A stretch of 64,000 nucleotides of DNA from Falsiroseomonas bella (GTDB lineage: Bacteria; Pseudomonadota; Alphaproteobacteria; Acetobacterales; Acetobacteraceae): the NCBI RefSeq assembly GCF_003173615.1, contig NZ_QGNA01000004.1, positions 620,001-684,000 of the forward strand, written 5' to 3'. The position numbers and the translations under genes were made by a program. The notes below the pieces were generated by a model, which had not been told where the DNA came from, did not search any database, and saw only the letters and a list, made by a program, of their open reading frames with translations. Positions 1 through 8,319 of the stretch are shown here, piece after piece (within the stretch, counting starts at the first letter, position 1; each line of letters opens with the position of its first letter).

Positions 1-188
<188 letters not shown>

Positions 189-355
189 TCCGTCCCGCCC
201 GCGCCGCCGAGGCGCCTGCGCGGCAGAACCTGCCGGCGGCCGGGCCCGAGGCCGCCTTCGCCTGAGCACGCGTCCCGCGCCGGTCGGCTGCGGGGCTTGC
301 CCTCCGCCGCCGGCGGGGCGCAGCATGGCCGGCGAAGGAAGGACGCCAAAGCCGC

Positions 356-1042
356 ATGACCGCCCCGGTCGGCCGGATGGCCGCCGTCGTCTTCGACGCC
401 TACGGAACCCTGCTCGACGTCCATGCCGCCGTGGCGCGCCATGCCGGCCGCCTCGGGCCGCAGGCCGCCGCCGTCTCGGCGCTGTGGCGGGCGAAGCAGC
501 TGGAATATTCCTGGATCCTCTCGGCCTGCGGCGACTACGAGGATTTTTCCTCCGTCACCGCGCGCGCCCTGAACGTCGCCCTGGCGGCGCATGGCGTGGC
601 CGACGGCGCGCTGCGCGAGGATCTTCTCGGCGCCTATCGCCGGCTCGACGCCTTTCCCGATGCGGCCCCCGCGCTTACCGCGCTGCGCCGGGCCGGCATG
701 GCGACCGCCATCCTCTCCAACGGCGAGCCCGGCATGCTGCAGGAGGCGGTGGAGGCCGCCGGCCTCGCGCCGCTGCTCGATGCGGTGCTCTCGGTTCATC
801 CGCTCCGCCGCTACAAGCCGGCGCGCGCGGTCTATGCGCTGGCGACCGAGCGCTTCGCCTGCCAGCCGCATGAGATCGCCTTCGTCTCGGGCAATGCCTG
901 GGACGCCTATGGCGCGGCGCGCTTCGGCTTCCGGGTCCATTGGCTGAACCGGGCCGCGGTGCCGTCCGAATACTGGCTCGAGGACCTCGCCGCCGCGCGC
1001 ATCGGCACGCTTGCCGAGCTGCCGGGCCTGCTCGCGCCGTGA
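356..1042 (+). CDS. HAD-superfamily hydrolase, haloacid dehalogenase type II-like
   Basis: This 228-aa protein has the HAD nucleophile motif FDAYGTLLD (Asp about residue 14), a later ILSNGEP segment (motif II) and the lysine-containing RRYKP segment. The overall pattern (ELTWRxxQ-like segment, cap helices, FVSGNAWDAYGA near the end) is that of L-2-haloacid dehalogenases, soluble enzymes that hydrolyse 2-haloacids through an aspartyl ester. The true substrate cannot be read from sequence. A purine-rich AGGAAGGA lies about 10 bases before the ATG. The stop codon overlaps the GTG of the following methyltransferase gene, implying cotranscription. Confidence 0.85.
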   Translation: MTAPVGRMAAVVFDAYGTLLDVHAAVARHAGRLGPQAAAVSALWRAKQLEYSWILSACGDYEDFSSVTARALNVALAAHGVADGALREDLLGAYRRLDAFPDAAPALTALRRAGMATAILSNGEPGMLQEAVEAAGLAPLLDAVLSVHPLRRYKPARAVYALATERFACQPHEIAFVSGNAWDAYGAARFGFRVHWLNRAAVPSEYWLEDLAAARIGTLAELPGLLAP

Positions 1043-2346
1043 CCCCCGCCGGCCGCCTGCAGGCGGCGATCGACCTGCTCGCCGCGCTCGATGCCGCGCC
1101 GCGCCGCCCGGCCGACGCCATCGCGACCGACTTCTTCCGCGGCCGCCGCTACATCGGCAGCGGCGACCGGCGCGCCGTGTCGGAACTCGCCTGGGGCGCG
1201 ATCCGCCAGAGGCTGCGGCTCGACTGGCACCTGGCGCGGATCGGCACGCCGCCCACGCCCCGGCTGGTGCTGGCCGCCCATCTGCTGCTGGCCGAGGGCT
1301 GGACCCTGCAGAAGCTCGGCGGCCACTTCACCGGCGACCGCTTCGCCCCGTCGCCGCTCTCGCCCGAGGAGGTTTCGGCGCTGCGCCGCCTGTCCGGCGC
1401 GAAGCTGGTCGATCCCGAGATGCCGGAGGGGCCGCGCCTGAACCTGCCGGACTGGGCGCTGCCCGGCTTGCGCGCCCGCTTCGGCGAAAAGCTTGCCGCC
1501 GAGGCCGCGGCGATGGAGGCGGAGGCGCCGCTCGACCTGCGCGCCAACCTGCTCCGCACCAGCCGGGAATCGGCCCGGCTCGCCCTGTCGGGGGAGGACA
1601 TCGCCGCGACGCCGACCCCGCTCTCGCCCTGGGGCCTTCGCATCCCGGAGCGCAAGCCGGTCACCGGCACGGCCGCCTTCAAGGAGGGCCTCATCGAGGT
1701 GCAGGACGAGGGCAGCCAGCTCATCGCGCTGCTCACCGATGCGCGACCCGGCATGCGGGTGGCGGATTATTGCGCCGGCGCGGCCGGCAAGACCCTGGCG
1801 CTGGCCGCGGCGATGGACAATCGCGGTCACATCGTCGCCTGCGACGTCTCCGCCGCGCGGCTGGAGGGGGCCGGGCGCCGGCTGCGCCGGGCCGGCGTCA
1901 GCAATGCCGAGCGGCACCTGCTCGAGCCCGGCGACAAGTGGCGCAAGCGACGGGGCCGCAGCTTCGATCGCGTGCTGGTGGATGCGCCCTGCACCGGCAG
2001 CGGCACCTGGCGGCGCAATCCCGATGCGCGGCTGCGCACCAACGCGACCGATCTGGCCGAGCTTTCCGCCAAACAGGCCGTGATCCTCGAGGAGGCCTCA
2101 GAGTTGGTGCGTCCGGGCGGAAGACTGGTCTACGCTACCTGCTCGCTCCTTCCGGAGGAGGACGAAATGCAGATAGAGCGCTTCCTTGGGCGCCATCCTG
2201 ATTTCGTCATGCGCCCCGTCCCGGCGCTGTGGGCGGAGCTTTGCCCGGCCGTCGTCTGTCCCGTGGAGGGCGAGGCGCTCGCCCTTTCGCCCGCGCGCCA
2301 CGGCACAGACGGCTTCTTCGCCGCCGTGCTGGAGAGGCGGCCATGA
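1039..2346 (+). CDS. RsmB/NOP-family RNA (cytosine-5) methyltransferase
   Basis: A 435-aa SAM-dependent methyltransferase of the RsmB/NOP2 class, which methylates C5 of cytosine in rRNA or tRNA. An N-terminal NusB-like helical region (to about residue 140) precedes the Rossmann domain. The SAM motif is at VADYCAGAAGKTLALAAAM, and both catalytic cysteines are visible, in VDAPCTGSGTWRRNPD and in YATCSLLPEEDE. I chose the GTG at 1039 because it overlaps the preceding stop as GTGA. An in-frame start at 940 would bury 100 bases in the HAD gene. The exact target base is not deducible. Confidence 0.88.
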   Translation: MTPAGRLQAAIDLLAALDAAPRRPADAIATDFFRGRRYIGSGDRRAVSELAWGAIRQRLRLDWHLARIGTPPTPRLVLAAHLLLAEGWTLQKLGGHFTGDRFAPSPLSPEEVSALRRLSGAKLVDPEMPEGPRLNLPDWALPGLRARFGEKLAAEAAAMEAEAPLDLRANLLRTSRESARLALSGEDIAATPTPLSPWGLRIPERKPVTGTAAFKEGLIEVQDEGSQLIALLTDARPGMRVADYCAGAAGKTLALAAAMDNRGHIVACDVSAARLEGAGRRLRRAGVSNAERHLLEPGDKWRKRRGRSFDRVLVDAPCTGSGTWRRNPDARLRTNATDLAELSAKQAVILEEASELVRPGGRLVYATCSLLPEEDEMQIERFLGRHPDFVMRPVPALWAELCPAVVCPVEGEALALSPARHGTDGFFAAVLERRP

Positions 2347-2921
2347 TCTGTGTCCGCCGCGCCCGCGCCGAGGACGCGCCCGGCATCGCCGCGGTGCATG
2401 TGGCGGCCTGGCGCAGCGCCTATGCCGGCATCCTCGACGACGCCTATCTGGCCGGGCTTTCGGAGACGCGGCTCGCGGCGTTCTACCAGCGCGCCATCCT
2501 CGACCGCCGGCAGGGCCATGCGGTGTTCGTGGCAACCGCCGGCGGCAACGACCAGCCGGGCGACCAGCCCGGGCCCGGCGCCGCCATCATCGGGTTCGCC
2601 TCCGGCGGCCGGGCGCGGCGCCAGGGCCTGGCGGAGGGCGAGGTCGAGACGCTCTACGTGCTGGACGACTTCCGGGAGCGCGGCGTGGGAAGGCGGCTGA
2701 TGCGGGCGATGGCCGCGCATCTGCGCGCGATCGGCTGCAATTCGGCGCTGGTCTGGGTGCTGGCCGAGAACCAGGCACGCTGGTTCTACCGCCGCCTCGG
2801 CGGGCGGCCCGTGATGACCGAGACAATCGGCGTGGCTGGCCATCCGGTTCAGCAGACGGCGCTGACCTGGGACCCGATCGACGCGCTGCTGAGCGCCACC
2901 GCGCCGGTGAAGGAGAGTTAG
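2343..2921 (+). CDS. GNAT-family N-acetyltransferase
   Basis: A 192-aa protein starting MICVRRARAEDAPGIAAVH, the usual beginning of a GNAT fold (beta1-alpha1), with VETLYVLDDFRERGVGRRLM as the acetyl-CoA binding motif A (R/QxxGxG/A form). The family transfers acetyl groups from acetyl-CoA to amines; the substrate is unknown. Its ATG overlaps the stop of the RsmB-like gene (ATGA), so the two are probably translationally coupled. A longer in-frame start at 2229 exists but would lie within the upstream gene. Confidence 0.85.
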   Translation: MICVRRARAEDAPGIAAVHVAAWRSAYAGILDDAYLAGLSETRLAAFYQRAILDRRQGHAVFVATAGGNDQPGDQPGPGAAIIGFASGGRARRQGLAEGEVETLYVLDDFRERGVGRRLMRAMAAHLRAIGCNSALVWVLAENQARWFYRRLGGRPVMTETIGVAGHPVQQTALTWDPIDALLSATAPVKES

Positions 2922-2972
2922 GGCGCCGCCTTCCGGCTTGCCGCCGGCCCCCTGTTGTGGTCATAGCCCGCC

Positions 2973-4562
2973 ATGACGCTCCCCCCCGACTCCACCGCGC
3001 CCGCCGCCGCCAGGCACGAGCGCATCCTGATCCTCGACTTCGGCAGCCAGGTGACGCAGCTCATCGCGCGGCGCCTGCGGGAGAGCGGGGTCTATTGCGA
3101 GATCTGGCCCTTCAACGCCGCGCCCGAGGCGCGCATCCGCGCCTTCAACCCCAAGGGGATCATCTTCTCCGGCGGGCCGGCCAGCGTGACGGAAGGCGAA
3201 AGCCCCCGCGCGCCGGACTACGCCTTCGCCTCCGGGCTGCCCATCCTCGGCATCTGCTACGGGCAGCAGACGCTGGCGCATCAGCTCGGCGGCACGGTGG
3301 AGGGCGGGCATGCGCGGGAATTCGGCCGCGCGCATGTGGACGTCACCGGCGACTGCGCCATCACCCAGGGGATCTGGGCGAAGGGCGCGCGCGAGCAGGT
3401 GTGGATGAGCCATGGCGACCGCATCACGGAACTGCCCCCCGGCTTCCGCGTGGTGGCAAGCTCCGAGGGCGCGCCCTTCGCACTGATCGCCGACGACAAG
3501 CGCCACTACTACGGCACCATGTTCCATCCGGAGGTGGTGCACACCCCGCATGGCGCGCAGCTCCTGAAGAACTTCACCCACCTGGTCTGCGGCTGCACCG
3601 GCGACTGGACGATGGGCGCCTTCCGCGCGGAGATGATCGAGAAGATTCGCGCGCAGGTCGGTTCGGGCCGCGTGGTCTGCGGCCTGTCGGGCGGCGTCGA
3701 TTCCTCCGTCGCCGCCGTGCTGATCCATGAGGCCATCGGCGACCAGCTCACCTGCATCTATGTGGACCATGGCCTGATGCGCGCGGGGGAGAGTGAGCAG
3801 GTCGTCTCCACCTTCCGCGACCGCTTCAACATCAAGCTGATCCATCGCGACGCGAGCGACCTGTTCCTCGGCCAGCTCTCGGGCGTCACCGATCCCGAGC
3901 AGAAGCGCAAGATCATCGGGCGGCTGTTCATCGAGGTGTTCGAGGAGGAGCAGAACAAGCTCGGCGGCGCCGATTTCCTGGCGCAGGGCACGCTCTATCC
4001 CGACGTGATCGAGAGCGTGAGCGCGACCGGCGGCCCCTCCGTCACGATCAAGTCGCACCACAATGTCGGCGGCCTGCCCGAGGGGATGCGCATGAAGCTC
4101 GTGGAGCCGCTGCGCGAGCTGTTCAAGGACGAGGTCCGCGCGCTCGGCCGCGAACTGGCGATCCCGGAGGCGATCGTCGGCCGCCATCCCTTCCCGGGAC
4201 CGGGCCTCGCGATCCGCATCCCCGGCGAGGTGACTCGGGAGAAGGCGGACCTGCTGCGCAAGGTGGACAGCATCTACCTGGAGGAAATCCGCACCGCCGG
4301 GCTGTACGACGCGATCTGGCAGGCCTTCGCCGTGCTGCTGCCGGTGCGCACCGTGGGCGTGATGGGCGACGGCCGCACCTATGACCAGGCCTGCGCGCTG
4401 CGCGCCGTGACGAGCACGGACGGCATGACGGCGGATGTGTATCCGTTCAGCATGGAATTCCTGAGCCGCGTCGCGAACCGCATCGTCAACGAGGTGCGCG
4501 GCATCAACCGCGTCACCTACGACATCACGAGCAAGCCGCCCGGCACGATCGAGTGGGAATGA
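2973..4562 (+). CDS. guaA: GMP synthase (glutamine-hydrolysing)
   Basis: A 529-aa bifunctional enzyme, full length for the family. The class I glutamine amidotransferase domain (about residues 15-205) carries LDFGSQ, the nucleophile loop GICYGQQ (Cys95) and the His/Glu motif [11 protein letters not shown]. The ATP-pyrophosphatase domain has the P-loop [12 protein letters not shown], and the C-terminal dimerisation domain ends [15 protein letters not shown]. It aminates XMP to GMP in the cytoplasm. It lies on the same strand as guaB, with four small genes between. Confidence 0.97.
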   Translation: MTLPPDSTAPAAARHERILILDFGSQVTQLIARRLRESGVYCEIWPFNAAPEARIRAFNPKGIIFSGGPASVTEGESPRAPDYAFASGLPILGICYGQQTLAHQLGGTVEGGHAREFGRAHVDVTGDCAITQGIWAKGAREQVWMSHGDRITELPPGFRVVASSEGAPFALIADDKRHYYGTMFHPEVVHTPHGAQLLKNFTHLVCGCTGDWTMGAFRAEMIEKIRAQVGSGRVVCGLSGGVDSSVAAVLIHEAIGDQLTCIYVDHGLMRAGESEQVVSTFRDRFNIKLIHRDASDLFLGQLSGVTDPEQKRKIIGRLFIEVFEEEQNKLGGADFLAQGTLYPDVIESVSATGGPSVTIKSHHNVGGLPEGMRMKLVEPLRELFKDEVRALGRELAIPEAIVGRHPFPGPGLAIRIPGEVTREKADLLRKVDSIYLEEIRTAGLYDAIWQAFAVLLPVRTVGVMGDGRTYDQACALRAVTSTDGMTADVYPFSMEFLSRVANRIVNEVRGINRVTYDITSKPPGTIEWE

Positions 4563-4572
4563 GGTCGGCGCG

Positions 4573-5565
4573 TCAGGCCGGCCAGATCCACCACACATAG
4601 AGAAGGTAGCCGGCCAGCAGCGCGCCGCCCTCGCGGCGGCCGACGCGCAGACCCGTCCAGGCGAAGAGGAGCAGCGCGGCCGAGACGGCCACCATCACCA
4701 GGCTGTCGAACGAGGCGATCTGCGCCGGCACCTCGGTCGGTGCGATCAGCGCGGTCAGGCCCAGGATGCCCAGGATATTGTAGATGTTCGAGCCGAGGAT
4801 GTTGCCCAGCGCGACATCCGACTGCCGCCGCGCGGCGGCGACCAGGGAGGTGACGAGCTCCGGCATCGAGGTGCCGACCGCGACGATGGTGAGCCCGATC
4901 ACCGTCTCCTCGATGCCGAAGTCGCGGGCGATCGCGACCGCGCCATCCACCAGCAGCCTTCCGCCGAACACGACCAGCGCGAGCCCGCCGAGCGCCATGC
5001 CGAGGGCGAGCAGCAGCGCGCCGGCGCCCGCTCCGGGCGCGGCCGCGCCGGACGCGTGCAGCGTCGGGTGCGTCCCCTCATAGGCCTGCGCCTTCTCATA
5101 GGCGGCCGGATGGCCCACCGCGCCGCTGCGCTCGGTCCGCCATGCATAGACCAGATAGGCGACGAGCCCGGCGAAGAAGGCGAGGCCGACCAGGCGGTCG
5201 AGCGACAGCGTCCAGCCGACGAGAGTGAACGCCACGGCGGTCGCCAGCACCAGCACGCCGTCGCGCCTGAGCGCGGTGGAGCCGACACGCACGGGCGAGA
5301 TCAGCGCGGCGAGGCCCAGGATCAGCAGGATGTTGGCGATGTTGCTGCCGACCACGTTGCCCACCGCGATGCCGGGCGAATCGATCAGCGCGGCCTGGAT
5401 GCTGGTGACCAGTTCCGGGGTCGAGGTGCCGAAGCCGACCAGCGTCAGCCCGATGAGCAGGGGCGAGACGCCCATGCGCTCGGCCAGTTGCACCGCGCCG
5501 CGCACCAGCGCCTCGCCGCCCAGCGCGAGCAGCAGGAGGCCGCCGAGGAGAAGAAGGAAATCCAT
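4573..5565 (-). CDS. Calcium/sodium antiporter, CaxA/YrbG type
   Basis: A 330-aa inner-membrane exchanger with two inverted Na/Ca-exchanger repeats. Each carries the signature alpha motif: GFGTSTPELVTS in the N-terminal half and AVGTSMPELVTS in the C-terminal half. About ten hydrophobic segments are visible. The start chosen is MDFLLLLGG, preceded by a GAGGG-like ribosome site; the longer frame would add a charged, non-family extension. It converges on guaA with only ten bases between stops. The family exchanges Ca2+ for Na+ or H+; the direction in vivo is not inferable. Confidence 0.9.
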   Translation of the reverse strand: MDFLLLLGGLLLLALGGEALVRGAVQLAERMGVSPLLIGLTLVGFGTSTPELVTSIQAALIDSPGIAVGNVVGSNIANILLILGLAALISPVRVGSTALRRDGVLVLATAVAFTLVGWTLSLDRLVGLAFFAGLVAYLVYAWRTERSGAVGHPAAYEKAQAYEGTHPTLHASGAAAPGAGAGALLLALGMALGGLALVVFGGRLLVDGAVAIARDFGIEETVIGLTIVAVGTSMPELVTSLVAAARRQSDVALGNILGSNIYNILGILGLTALIAPTEVPAQIASFDSLVMVAVSAALLLFAWTGLRVGRREGGALLAGYLLYVWWIWPA

Positions 5566-5760
5566 GTCGGCGCCCTCAGGTAAGCGCCGGGACGGCGCGT
5601 CGCGCCAAGCCCCGCTGCATCGGCGATGTCTCCGTCCGGCCCGCGCGCCGGGATGGCGCGAAGCGGAGTCCGACATCGCGCCGCATCGCGCCAGAGGGGC
5701 CCGGACCCGCGGCGCGAGGTGGTCCGTGCCAGCGGCGCCTTCAAGATGCGCCGTCGCCGT

Positions 5761-5790
5761 TTGGTGGATGCAGGCGCCCCGTCCTATCCT
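5761..5790 (+). promoter_or_regulatory. Possible promoter of the Spx/ArsC-like gene
   Basis: TTGGTG at 5761-5766 and TATCCT at 5785-5790 are separated by 18 bases and lie 31 bases before the ATG at 5821. The match to the sigma-70-type consensus is only moderate, so this is a weak suggestion. Confidence 0.3.
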
Positions 5791-5820
5791 CCGGCCGGAT
5801 CAATCCCTGGGGGCGCGCGC

Positions 5821-6177
5821 ATGGCGGTCACCATCCATGGCATCCGCAACTGCGACACCATGAAGAAGGCGCGCGCCTGGCTGGAGGCGCATGGCGTGGC
5901 GCACCGCTTCCACGACTACAAGGTGGACGGGCTGGACCGCGCGACGCTGGAGGCCTGGGCGCGCGAACTCGGCTGGGAGGCGCTGCTGAACCGCGCGGGC
6001 ACGACCTTCCGCAAGCTGCCCGACGCCGAGAAGGCCGGCCTCGACGAGGCCAAGGCCCTGCGCCTGATGCTGGCGCAGCCCTCCCTGGTGAAGCGGCCCG
6101 TACTGGAGGCGGATGGCAGGCTTTCCGTCGGATTCTCGCCGGAGGGCTATGCGCGGCTGTTCGGCAGGGCGCGCTAG
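5821..6177 (+). CDS. Spx/MgsR/ArsC-family protein (YffB-like)
   Basis: A 118-aa thioredoxin-fold protein of the ArsC/Spx family. The N-terminus reads VTIHGIRNCDTMKKARAWLE, so only one cysteine is present at the active site, as in the YffB subgroup. FHDYKVDGLD and the KRPVLE segment, with the cis-proline region, are family hallmarks. True arsenate reductases need further cysteines or glutathione partners, and no ars genes are nearby, so arsenate reduction should not be assumed. The start is set at MAVTIHG; upstream in-frame sequence has no similarity. Confidence 0.85.
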   Translation: MAVTIHGIRNCDTMKKARAWLEAHGVAHRFHDYKVDGLDRATLEAWARELGWEALLNRAGTTFRKLPDAEKAGLDEAKALRLMLAQPSLVKRPVLEADGRLSVGFSPEGYARLFGRAR

Positions 6178-6359
6178 CGTATACGCGTGACTTGCCGCAA
6201 CATCCGTCTCGTCCCCTGCGTGGATTGCATTGCACCCTTGCGCTGCTGCGGGGGAAGCATTACGCGCCGGGGATGAGCCATCGCGGAAGGCGCCCCCGCC
6301 GCAAGGCAGGCGCCACGTCCCGCTGCGCTCGAACCGGTATGGAGGGAGAGCTTCTGAAG

Positions 6360-7388
6360 ATGCGTCTGGCCAAGATCGGCGCCCTGTTCGGCGCAGCCCT
6401 GTTCGGTGCGGGCATCGCCGCGCCGGTCCTCGCGCAGCCCGCGGCTGACACCGTCGCGGCGATCCGCCAGCGCGGGCAGCTGACCTGCACCGTCTCGCCC
6501 TCCACCGTCGGCTTCTCGCTGCCGGACAGCCAGGGCGTCTGGCGCGGCATCGACGTGGATTACTGCCGCGCCGTGGCCGCCGCGCTGCTCGGCGACCCCA
6601 ACAAGATCCGCATCGTCCCCTCCTCCACGCAGCAGCGCTTCACCATGCTGCAGTCGGGCGAGGTGGACATGATCGTGCGGACCACCACCTGGACGCTGGC
6701 GCGGGAGGCCTCGCTCGGCCTACTCTTCGCCGGCATCAATGTCTATGACGGCCAGGGCTTCATGGTGCACCGCGACAGCGGCGTGACCTCCGCCCGCCAG
6801 CTCGACGGCGCGACGGTGTGCGTGCAGCCCGGCACCACGACCGAGCTGAACCTGGCCGACTACTTCCGCGCCAACAACCTGCGCTACACGCCGGTGGTGA
6901 TCGAGAATGTCGAGGAGGTGCGGAGCGCCTTCATCAACCGCCGCTGCGACGTCTACACCAACGACAGCTCCTCGCTCGCCTCCTTCGCCGCGAGCCAGGG
7001 TGCCAACGCCAACCGCTACCTGCTGCTGCCCGAGATCATCTCGAAGGAGCCGCTTGGCCCGGCGGTGCGCAAGGGCGATGCGCGCTTCTTCGACATCGTG
7101 CGCTGGACGCATTTCGCGCTGCTCACCGCCGAGGAGTTCGGCATCACCCAGGCGAACATCGACAGCTTCGCCACCAGCACCAACCCCGACATCCAGCGCT
7201 TCATGGGCCGCACCGGCGACCTCGGTCGCATGCTCGGGCTGGAGAACGACTGGGCCGTGCGCGTGATCAAGGCCGTCGGCAACTACGGCGAGGTCTGGGA
7301 GCGCAACATGACCCCGATCGGCTTCCCCCGCGGTGTGAACAACCTCTGGACCCGGGGCGGGCTGCAGTACGCGCCGCCGATCCGCTGA
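6360..7388 (+). CDS. Amino-acid ABC transporter substrate-binding protein (AapJ-like)
   Basis: A 342-aa periplasmic binding protein. The first 25 or so residues form a Sec signal peptide (MRLAKIGALFGAALFGAGIA, cleavage after VLAQ). The mature part has the family-3 solute-binding pattern: IRQRGQLTCTV, GIDVDYCRAVAAA, an SGEVDMIVRTTTWT segment and CDVYTNDSSSLA. Its length and style resemble AapJ, which delivers general L-amino acids to AapQMP, but no permease or ATPase genes adjoin it. The start at 6360 follows a GGAGGGAGAGC ribosome site; an in-frame ATG at 6339 would lengthen the signal peptide. Confidence 0.88.
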   Translation: MRLAKIGALFGAALFGAGIAAPVLAQPAADTVAAIRQRGQLTCTVSPSTVGFSLPDSQGVWRGIDVDYCRAVAAALLGDPNKIRIVPSSTQQRFTMLQSGEVDMIVRTTTWTLAREASLGLLFAGINVYDGQGFMVHRDSGVTSARQLDGATVCVQPGTTTELNLADYFRANNLRYTPVVIENVEEVRSAFINRRCDVYTNDSSSLASFAASQGANANRYLLLPEIISKEPLGPAVRKGDARFFDIVRWTHFALLTAEEFGITQANIDSFATSTNPDIQRFMGRTGDLGRMLGLENDWAVRVIKAVGNYGEVWERNMTPIGFPRGVNNLWTRGGLQYAPPIR

Positions 7389-7429
7389 GCATCGCCTGAA
7401 CGCGCCGCGGGGCCCGGCCCCGCCGCGCC

Positions 7430-7462
7430 GGCCGGGGGCGTGTGCGTCCCCGGCCTTTTTTT
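7430..7462 (+). terminator. Rho-independent terminator after the amino-acid-binding protein gene
   Basis: A GC-only stem GGCCGGGG/CCCCGGCC (7430-7437 with 7448-7455) with a ten-base loop is followed immediately by seven T residues. It lies 42 bases after the stop of the binding protein gene and is the clearest intrinsic terminator in the window. Confidence 0.85.
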
Positions 7463-7479
7463 GTGCCCGCCGGCTGGCC

Positions 7480-7869
7480 CTATTCGGCGGGAGGAGGCGC
7501 GACCGGCAGGGCGGCGCGATAGGGCTCCACCACCAGCGAGTCCTGGCGCATCACCGCGACGCGCTCGCGCGCCGCGAGCCGCGTGCTGCCATCCGGCGCC
7601 CGCGTCACGACATATCGCCAGGCGGTGAGCTGGCCCTGCTCGGCGATGCGCCGGGCGATGCGCGAGACCTCCGGGCCGGTGCCGAGGCCGGTGAGCTCGG
7701 CGGGCGTCAGGCCGATCGTCACCTCCCCGCGGGCGAGCTGGATGCGGAAAAGCTGGACCGGGGCCTCCGCCTGCGCCGCGGCCGGGGCGGCGGCAAGCGC
7801 GCCGAGTGCGAGGCTGGGCAGCAGGGCGAGGACGGCGCGCCGGGCAGCGGCGTGGCGGGTGAGGGACAT
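7480..7869 (-). CDS. Hypothetical secreted protein
   Basis: A 129-aa protein I do not recognise. Residues 1-33 form a signal peptide with an AAARR n-region, a leucine/alanine core and a likely cleavage after AAAQ. The mature part is short, polar and rich in arginine, with ITIGLT-like and VEPYRAALP segments and no cysteine. The ATG at 7869 is preceded by GGAG at a suitable distance. It converges with the amino-acid-binding protein gene across a terminator and is divergent from nrdA. A periplasmic location is inferred from the signal peptide only. Confidence 0.6.
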   Translation of the reverse strand: MSLTRHAAARRAVLALLPSLALGALAAAPAAAQAEAPVQLFRIQLARGEVTIGLTPAELTGLGTGPEVSRIARRIAEQGQLTAWRYVVTRAPDGSTRLAARERVAVMRQDSLVVEPYRAALPVAPPPAE

Positions 7870-8205
7870 GGGAGGGTCTCCGCGTGGGATGTCCCGGCAG
7901 GGTGCCGCACCCGCATTGCACGCGCATGTCGCGGCCCCGCCATCTTGTTTCCGCCCGGCTTCTCCGGTGCCGGGGCGGCGAGGGAGAGGCGGGGCCTGTG
8001 GATCGCGAGGACATCGGGGATGGGTCGCAACGCGCTCTTTCGCGGGATGCGCGAAGCATGGTCCAAGGGCGGCGCGGGCGCGCGGGTATCGCGCCTGTCC
8101 CGGCCGTCTCGTCGCGTGAGGCAAGAGAGGGCTTGCGATTAACGAACGAAACGGGAACATAGACCCGTTAGGTCGGGCTCGCGGGAAAATGCAACGGGGA
8201 ACCTT
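7870..8205. other. Intergenic region upstream of nrdA, no gene seen
   Basis: About 450 bases separate the secreted-protein gene from nrdA. The first 336 contain no ORF with coding character. TTGCGA at 8133-8138 could be a -35 element, but no convincing -10 follows at the right distance. The last 115 bases carry the NrdR-like boxes listed separately. Confidence 0.5.
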
Positions 8206-8254
8206 CGGGATAGCGGTAGTGTTCAGCGGACTGTGGCAACACTACATCTTGTTG
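8206..8254 (+). promoter_or_regulatory. Pair of NrdR-like boxes upstream of nrdA
   Basis: Two degenerate copies of the NrdR box (ACACwATATaTwGTGT) start 33 bases apart, three helical turns. The downstream copy, ACACTACATCTTGTTG at 8239-8254, matches about 12 of 16 positions and keeps the left half perfectly. The upstream copy at 8206-8221 keeps the right half TAGTGT perfectly. Paired boxes at 31-33-base spacing are the known NrdR arrangement before ribonucleotide reductase operons. The site lies 66 bases before the nrdA ATG. Confidence 0.6.
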
Positions 8255-8319
8255 CGGTGGGCCTGCCGGGGGCAATCTCCGCGGCATGGGGGAGTCGCCC
8301 CGGGGGACCGGGGCTGATC

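Noticed and set aside
5821-6177. Arsenate reductase
   Set aside because: Only the family fold and one cysteine are present, and there are no arsR, arsB or acr3 genes nearby, so the Spx/YffB-like description is safer.
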